From contig NC_052357.1 of NCBI RefSeq assembly GCF_009727055.1, positions 7,372,255 to 7,436,254 on the forward strand: a DNA stretch of 64,000 bases. Reading direction: 5' to 3'. The position numbers were made by a program, and so were the translations under genes. The number at the start of each line of letters is the position of its first letter. Within the stretch, counting starts at the first letter, position 1. Origin of the DNA: Benincasa hispida. Lineage: Eukaryota > Streptophyta > Magnoliopsida > Cucurbitales > Cucurbitaceae. Below the pieces are notes generated by a model, which saw nothing but the letters and a program-made list of their open reading frames with translations, was not told the DNA's origin and made no database searches. Shown here in pieces: positions 57,877 to 64,000 of the stretch.

Positions 57877-59694
57877 TGTTGGATGAACACCATCATGCAG
57901 CGGAAGAGAATAGGATCAATAAGCATTCTAATTCATTAATTTTGGTTGAAAAGAAATATGCTAAAAACAGAGTATAATGAGTTTCATGAAAATACCTTGG
58001 CCGAACCAACAAAATCTCCATTTTCAGCTGTAAAATCCTCCGAATCCTTGTGTAGACCACCACAAGATCTTCCCTACTATCTTCTTAGTGCTCTAGATTG
58101 AGTTGTGGGACTCAAAATAAGCTGAAATCAAAGGGAATATGGAGAAAACTCACTGAACAAAATCTATTGAAGAATACCTTCTTCATCCAAATTTTTCAGC
58201 AAAAATTCGATTGGTTCTTCACACTTTTCTTTACTCCAATCTCTTCAATATATTGCAGACTATCATGCAAAGAGATGTGCTACATGGGATGCAACTCATG
58301 CTTAGAGTAAACCAAAGAAGAAGTGGTGGGTTCTTTGTAAGCTACTTGAAGATGATTTGAAAAAACCCATTTTTTTAAGTTTGTGTGATTTTTCAATTTT
58401 CAAAAATATATTTTGATTTTAAAATCATATTTTATTTCTAAAATAAAATTTTATTAATTTTAAAAATTAATTTTCTAATAAAATCAATAAATAATTATTT
58501 AAACAAATAAAATAATTCTAATTAATTTAATATCTAATATTAAATTAATTTTTATAAGTTCATCTTCATATATTTAAATATATTTTCTTCAATACCGTTT
58601 GATTCTAATTTGAACGTTTCAAATTAACTTATCACACTACACTAGAGCTAATCCATTTCTGAGCTGTAGGGGGACCACATAGATCTACAGATCATGGGCT
58701 CCAACGATCCAAGTTTAATCGGCTAAACTCATTAGACCGATCTAACCCCCATTCGTTAACTAATGGGTCACTTCACTAAAGCCCATAGTTGAACTCTTCT
58801 CATTGTAGATATATTATGTCCACTCGATATATCCATGATTCGTAAGTTAACCTTTCACAGGTTGTTCGTAATAACGGCTAGGTAAAATCTCTGTTTTACA
58901 CACGAAATTACCTCTTGTTCCTTAAGTCCTCACTGATCCCCTAATGAACAATTGTTTCGTGATCCAATCACAAAACCGAGTCCCTCTCATTCCAAATGAG
59001 AGGGCGGGATCCCTTGTTCAAGCCTCAAAATTAGCACTTAAGGGAACAACCTCTCTACTATCCCTAAAGTGGGTAGGAGTGAGTTCCCTCTTGTATCCTA
59101 TGTCCCCAGCTATCTATCTAGTCTTATCCCTGAAATGACAGTCATATTGGGCCGGCACTGTTGAGCCAACCCTCACCTATGCAAATCTAAGGGCAATCCC
59201 AGATAAACAGGAGTTCATAGTTAGCTTAGGATTAAGGTCAAGTTACCTAGGTCATCGCTTTGAAATAGTCAGCCTTAAACAGTAAACAACGTTATAAAAT
59301 AAGAGTGACTCATTTCGTGGTCTGATATTGTACAAACTCTTTTGCACAAGGACACCTCCACTCCTCATGTCCAACATGAACGAATTAGGATCACTTCATT
59401 TGTGACACTTTACAACTCCTTGTAACAATTACAGAGCAGGTCGTATCCAATATTGTTACCAGAATAAGGTACGCAACCTTATCCATGTACTATAGATCAT
59501 TTTGACTATTTACTCGAATCTGATCCACCTTTATGTCTCCACATAAAGTTCAAGTACTCATCCAATAGTCAAGGGACTTTTGGTTTATTGGATTTCTATT
59601 TAAGTAATAGATCTATTCAATAACACCTTTATTGAATTTTTAGAATAAACTCCATTGTTTACATACCACGAGTTTTAGGACATAAAACCCAACA
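57877..59694 (-). repeat. Copia LTR (family A), minus-strand 3' LTR
   Basis: Left edge TGTTGGATGAACACC, right edge ATAAAACCCAACA; 1818 bp. The complement of a polypurine tract (AACTCCCACTTGG) follows on the right, so the element body lies to the right and this is its 3' LTR. The left flank is ACACG in the gypsy ORF. Confidence 0.85.
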
Positions 59695-60476
59695 AACTCC
59701 CACTTGGACTAAAACACCAGTGGTAACTTATACATCCGATATATAAGACTGAGTTTCTGAGTTTTATAGAGAAATACAATAAACTAGGGCATCCCATACC
59801 TATCTTTTACCATTCGGTATCTCTATACCCGATATTTCTCCCACTTGCCCTAGGTTATTTGGTATTCCTAGTCCTACTAGGTAATTCTCAAACACTTTAG
59901 CTGAGAGAATTATTGTAAACATTTTAGTATACAATAGGCTTTAGATAAAAATATAAGGGGATTTCATCTTAACGTCAATAATGGCCAGGAAGCACACTTT
60001 CCCCCCACTACATTGAGGTACTCTCAACTCTTTGAGCAAGATGCATCTGACCTGTCTCAACAACTCTTTGTTAACAGTTAGATCTAGAAATCTTTAAACT
60101 TTCTATACTTTGATCTAGCTATTTAGATATCTGAATATCTACAAATGGAATTTAACAATTTGATTCTCAACAGAGGTTTCTAGAACAAACATAATTTTTG
60201 AAAATGAACATTTCATTTACCCCAAAACTATACAATTTGTTCTATATAAGTTTTAACAATTAAAAAACAAGTAGTAACTTCTCCCACTGGATGAGCTGAG
60301 CAAATGGTCCCAAGGTCAAGTTAACCTGGTTATCTTTTCTCTGCTCTCTTCTTGACAAAATATTTAGGGTAGTGTCTCCTCCAGTACCCTTTTTCGTTGA
60401 AATGGAAACATTTCCCTTTTGCAGTGCTATCCTTGCCTTTTGTTCATTGCTATCATGAATCGCTCTAGGAGTATTT
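59695..60476 (-). pseudogene. Copia remnant: gag knuckle joined to RNase H end
   Basis: On the minus strand the text starts with the gag tail and zinc-knuckle region at 60430-60340 (KGKCFHFNEKGYWRRHYPKY), where three of the four CCHC positions are changed (Cys to Phe, His to Tyr, Cys to Tyr). Almost all of pol is missing. At 59920-59840 the RNase H end AKVFENYLVGLGI appears, followed by two AAGTGGGAG tracts and the LTR. So 3-4 kb was lost internally. Confidence 0.7.
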
Positions 60477-62047
60477 TGTATAAAATAAATTGGAAGAATA
60501 AGTTCAAAGTGTAAGTGACGCGTTTATGCTTTGATGCGTTTAAGTAGTTGTAACGCGTTGGGGCGTTAGATATATGCACAAAAGCACACAACTCCTACTA
60601 ATGACGTTCAAGTTTTCCTAAACCAGATCCAAGTATAAATCTAATTTAGGTTCCTGGTATGTCCAGGGTCGAACTCAGGGATTCAGTTAACCAAACGCAG
60701 ACCTTGCGTTGTATCTACTATAGGGATTTTCCTAAATGAATGTGAGAAATGTATTATTTACACTAAATTGCGTGCCTGTGCAAGAAGATACAAAAGAGTT
60801 GAGTGGTGAATGATGGATCATGCAAAAATGGAGTTTAAGGTAAGTGGACGTGTCGGTCTAAGATGAGTGTACACAACTAAGATGTGATGTAAATGAGATG
60901 GGATGATTTGCTTATCTTTTGTTTATGCATCAGACTTCATTCAACGTTTCTCAACGCGAATAACATACAAAGCCTATCTCTAGGATACATACGTCTAACA
61001 CAAAATGCAATAGACACTCGTAAGTCTATCTTTAGCTGTACTAGGTGTCCTACTTAATGCAGCTTAGTTATTCTTTCAAACAATCTAAGTTAAAGATGCT
61101 TTTACCAATTTGTCAAGTTGGCTTGAGCTTTAGAATGAAGTTGTGCATAAAGTATTAATGCATTCAATATAAACAAGAAATAAACAATGGCAAGTATAAT
61201 GGATCAAACATATGAATTTTATAAAGAAATAGAAAGTCTTTACAAAAGCAATATTTAATCAAATGGAATGAAAGTGATAAATGAGAAGAAGGAAACTGAG
61301 TCAAGCCAAAGAATACAATTCTCTTGTATTTCTTTGGCTCAATCTCGTTGTGTACAATCACTTGTTTAGGAATTGGATGAAGTGTCTTTCTCAAGATTAG
61401 CTTCCTCCGCTCCCTGACTGGTGGTGGTGGTGGTTCTCAACCCTTCTGATCGTCTAGCACCAGAACACAACCTCTATAGAACTAGAACAATGACTACAAT
61501 ATACAGAGAGTAAGGATCTTGATAATTTCCGAACTTCTTAACTCTGGAGGGACTTCATCTATTTATAGGCATTGGTCACGTCCACTTGGTGAATGGGCAG
61601 CATTAAAGTCCATGTCCTGGTCAACATTAAAGTCCATACCCATGTTAGCTGCCTGACTCTCAGAAGCTTTTCAGACGCTGCCTGTGGCTTGGAAGCTTTT
61701 CAGAGCTGCCTATTGCAGATGCCCATACTTGCAAGTGGTGATGTGACACAATCAGCCTAGAGCAATGAATCTTCTCTGCGTTGAACTTCCCTTCCGACGC
61801 ATGGCCCATGCGTTAGAGCTTTTCTTACGACACTTGTCTAATGCGTTAGCGTTAATCCTTGCGTTGAAATCTTGCAATACAATGCGGTAGTGCCGCATAT
61901 TTAGTAATAAAACTTCTTTTGTATACGTTTGCTAATGTTTGAAGAAATCCATGTGTTTCTTCTAAAAATGAGGAGAATCCTATCGTTAAAAACCTTAGTT
62001 TGTTCCAACTTAAGAAAAAAATAACTTGTTATTTCTACAAGTTATCA
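60477..62047 (-). repeat. Gypsy LTR (family B), minus-strand 3' LTR
   Basis: The right edge ends CTACAAGTTATCA; the next bases, CCACCCCCAAATTT, are the complement of the polypurine tract, so the element body lies to the right. The left edge is only approximate. It contains GGTCGAACTCAGGGATTC (60665-60683) and several AACGC/GCGTT words. The minus ORF at 61164-61394 is not convincing. Confidence 0.7.
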
Positions 62048-63099
62048 CCACCCCCAAATTTGAACAATACTTGTCCTCAAGCATTTAAAAATAATTCTTC
62101 GTTATCTCCTTTGTCTTAAGTGTGCAGAGTTTGCCTCTCATCATATTCAGTCATAAGCTTGAGATAAGAGTTTGGAAAATATAACTCAGATTGACTCTTT
62201 TCTTAAAAGGACTAATGTTTTAGTTTCAGGTGCAGTAGGTCTTTTTATCATAACTCCTTTTATTTTCTTAAAACATTCTCGTTTTTTCTAAACCAGCAAT
62301 GCGTTAGATTGCACTTTTTAAGATAAATTGCCAGATAAAAAAAAAAAAATTATGAATTTTTTACTTTTACCCATGCGTTGTTCCAGGTATCTCACTTTCG
62401 TTTTGGCTTGCCCCCATGGGTGTTATCGAGCATCAACTACGGGTGAGAGCCCTTCACAACTAAGCTCATATCTAATATTCATGTGTTTCAAGATATAATT
62501 TCTTCAGACTAGATAGAGGAGCTATATGGGACGTGTTAGTCTAGGAGACTTAACTTTGTTTTGGCTTCCTCCCATGGGTGTCATGCGAGCATCCAACTAC
62601 AACTAAGTGCCTATTCCAACTAAACTCATGCCATTTTAAGGTTTTTCTTTTGAAGTAATGACAGAGAAGTCGCGTTTAATATTTTTCTTATTTTGTCCCT
62701 TTTTTTTTATGATGTATTCGTTTGATGCGTCTTAACTCGAATTTCCCTCATCCCCAAATTTGGAGATGAGCTATACTCATCCTAAATTTGGAGTCGAGCT
62801 ACTCTATACCTTTTTAGAGAAGTTCAGGCCTTGTTGATTTTCCTAACGCCTACTCTATACTTATAGATTTCATATAGTTAATATCATTGAGGTCAGGCAG
62901 AGCACAAGACTTAGAAAATATCTAAAGAACAAAAATCAAGTATGCCAAGGTCAAACGCAAGAAACAAAATGATAGGAATTTCTCATTCATTTTCATAAAT
63001 TCACATGAAGTAAACAAACAAGTCAAGCAGATACAAAAGAACAATTAAATCGAAATACAAAAATAACCGAACACCCGAAAACTCTATTGTGCTGGCGCG
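62048..63099 (-). other. Gypsy 3' untranslated region with paired repeat
   Basis: Polypurine complement, then CAATACTTGTCCTCAAGCAT, and two copies of the 80-bp unit seen at 56168-56410 (here 62393-62470 and 62551-62630; core TTTTGGCTTGCCCCCATGGG). An A12 run is at 62338. No gene. Confidence 0.65.
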
Positions 63100-64000
63100 T
63101 CATCTCTGCGTTCTTCCTCCAGGGTCTTCATCCATAAAACGTAGGGGGTTTCTAAGATGAGCAGGCAGTAGAGGCAGAGCAAACATTCTAACCAAGACGT
63201 GATTGATGTATTGCGTTGTGTAAACAAATTGGTCTTGTATCCATCTTGTTTGCTTTCTTAGATAATCCCTTAGAACCTGATCCTGTTGCTGAAGACCTTC
63301 GACAGACACGGCCAGTGGTCTGAGCTGATCACTGATAAAAGTTTTCAACTCTTCTAAGTCTGCACTGCGTTGAGGTGGTATTGGTTCTTCATTTCTTCCA
63401 ACTGGGTCTTCAAAATTTGTTGTGTTGGTTGACCCTAGCCCAGTTGGTTCAAAAATTATTGGAGGAGGCACAAAGTTGGGAATTGGACTTGGTTGGGGCG
63501 AAGGAAGGGAATAAGGGATGTCCTGATCTATATGAGTTGGTTCTTGGTGTGTTTGATCAGGACTCCCTTTTGGCGGGGCTAATGGTGAGTCATGGAAAGT
63601 AAGATTGAGGGGTAGTTGCACTTTTTCAGTCGGAAGTTCAAGCTCAGCTTCATGTTCTTCGTGTTCTGAAGCTTCATCACTGTGTTCAACAATCTGGATG
63701 CGTCTTCTTTTAGGGGCACGTTTGGATGATCGAGGCTTGGTTGCCACTTCTTTGGTAGGTAAGGCAGGTTGATGCGGCAAACTACGAAGTAGATGCCTTA
63801 CTAACTTTATGTCTATCAAGCCATCGATATCTTCATGATCATCCCTCAGAGGGATGCCCTCGCATTCGCATAGTGCACAGATCAGCCATGAAAAGTAGAG
63901 TTGCCCTCGTGGCTTAGTCTTGATGTCTTTGATCTAATCCCTTATAATTCTTCCAACATCTAAAGGGATGCACTGCATGACGCAATAGGTAGCCAGGACG
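63100..64000 (-). pseudogene. Plant-transposon-type ORF of a gypsy element, partial
   Basis: Minus strand, entering from beyond the window. LATYCVMQCIPLDVGRIIRD is followed by one in-frame TAG (about 63935), then KDIKTKPRGQLYFSWLICAL and DIDGLIDIKLVRHLLRSLPH. This is the C-terminal part of the same plant transposon protein domain as at 56510. A 239-residue open frame (63819-63100) continues with a basic KPRSSKRAPKRRR stretch, an acidic segment, a Pro-rich region and a helical tail ELKTFISDQLRPLAVSVEGL. It precedes the 3' untranslated region and LTR of the same element. Apart from the TAG it is well kept, so the element is fairly young. Confidence 0.75.

Overview
The window is plant nuclear DNA, AT-rich and packed with transposable elements. 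Evidence is plant-type Ty1/copia and Ty3/gypsy retrotransposons, plant LINEs, a Mutator-like element carrying a ULP1-type protease, and one intron-containing host gene for the RNA polymerase I subunit RPA49. The repeat character (a long copia LTR starting TGTTGGG and repeated many times, short GTTGCAAC-type palindromes in LTRs and leaders, a ULP1-carrying MULE like those known from melon) makes a dicot, possibly a cucurbit, my best guess; that is inference.

Layout. 1-9740: a minus-strand gypsy remnant cut by a copia element (LTR 1279-3170, leader, decayed gag and integrase to about 7560) that runs into an internally deleted chromovirus (7630-9694). 9740-14795: a long-TIR DNA element hit by a minus solo LTR, itself hit by a plus solo LTR. 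15049-15454: a probable small LTR with U3 tandem repeats. 15734-23975: an Athila/Tat-like gypsy element (LTR, tRNA-Asp-type primer site, gag, protease) split by two oppositely oriented solo LTRs, one holding an hAT-type MITE. 23976-29223: LTR remnant and copia RT/RNase H with another solo LTR inside, then a 3' LTR. 29224-30415: 3' end of a LINE with its A-rich tail. 30436-37283: a third copia element with a solo LTR in its protease and a 1.1-kb inverted block in pol.

37777-40460 is the only gene that looks intact and cellular: RPA49, four exons, 435 residues. 41321-55430 is a LINE broken by successive insertions: a 7.6-kb MULE (41891-49530) with a minus-strand transposase and a convergent plus-strand DUF1985/ULP1-like gene, an AT-rich block, and a gypsy LTR that contains another hAT-like MITE. 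55431-64000 holds gypsy LTRs, 3' untranslated regions with a paired repeat, two decayed plant-transposon-type ORFs, and a minus-strand copia remnant with its LTR.

Nearly every retroelement ORF carries stops, frameshifts or lost catalytic residues. Target-site duplications readable by eye let the order of many insertions be worked out. I see no RNA genes, CRISPR arrays or operons. The most notable items are the three-level nest, the in-place inversion in the third copia element, the ULP1-MULE inside the LINE ORF, and palindrome-rich LTR segments.
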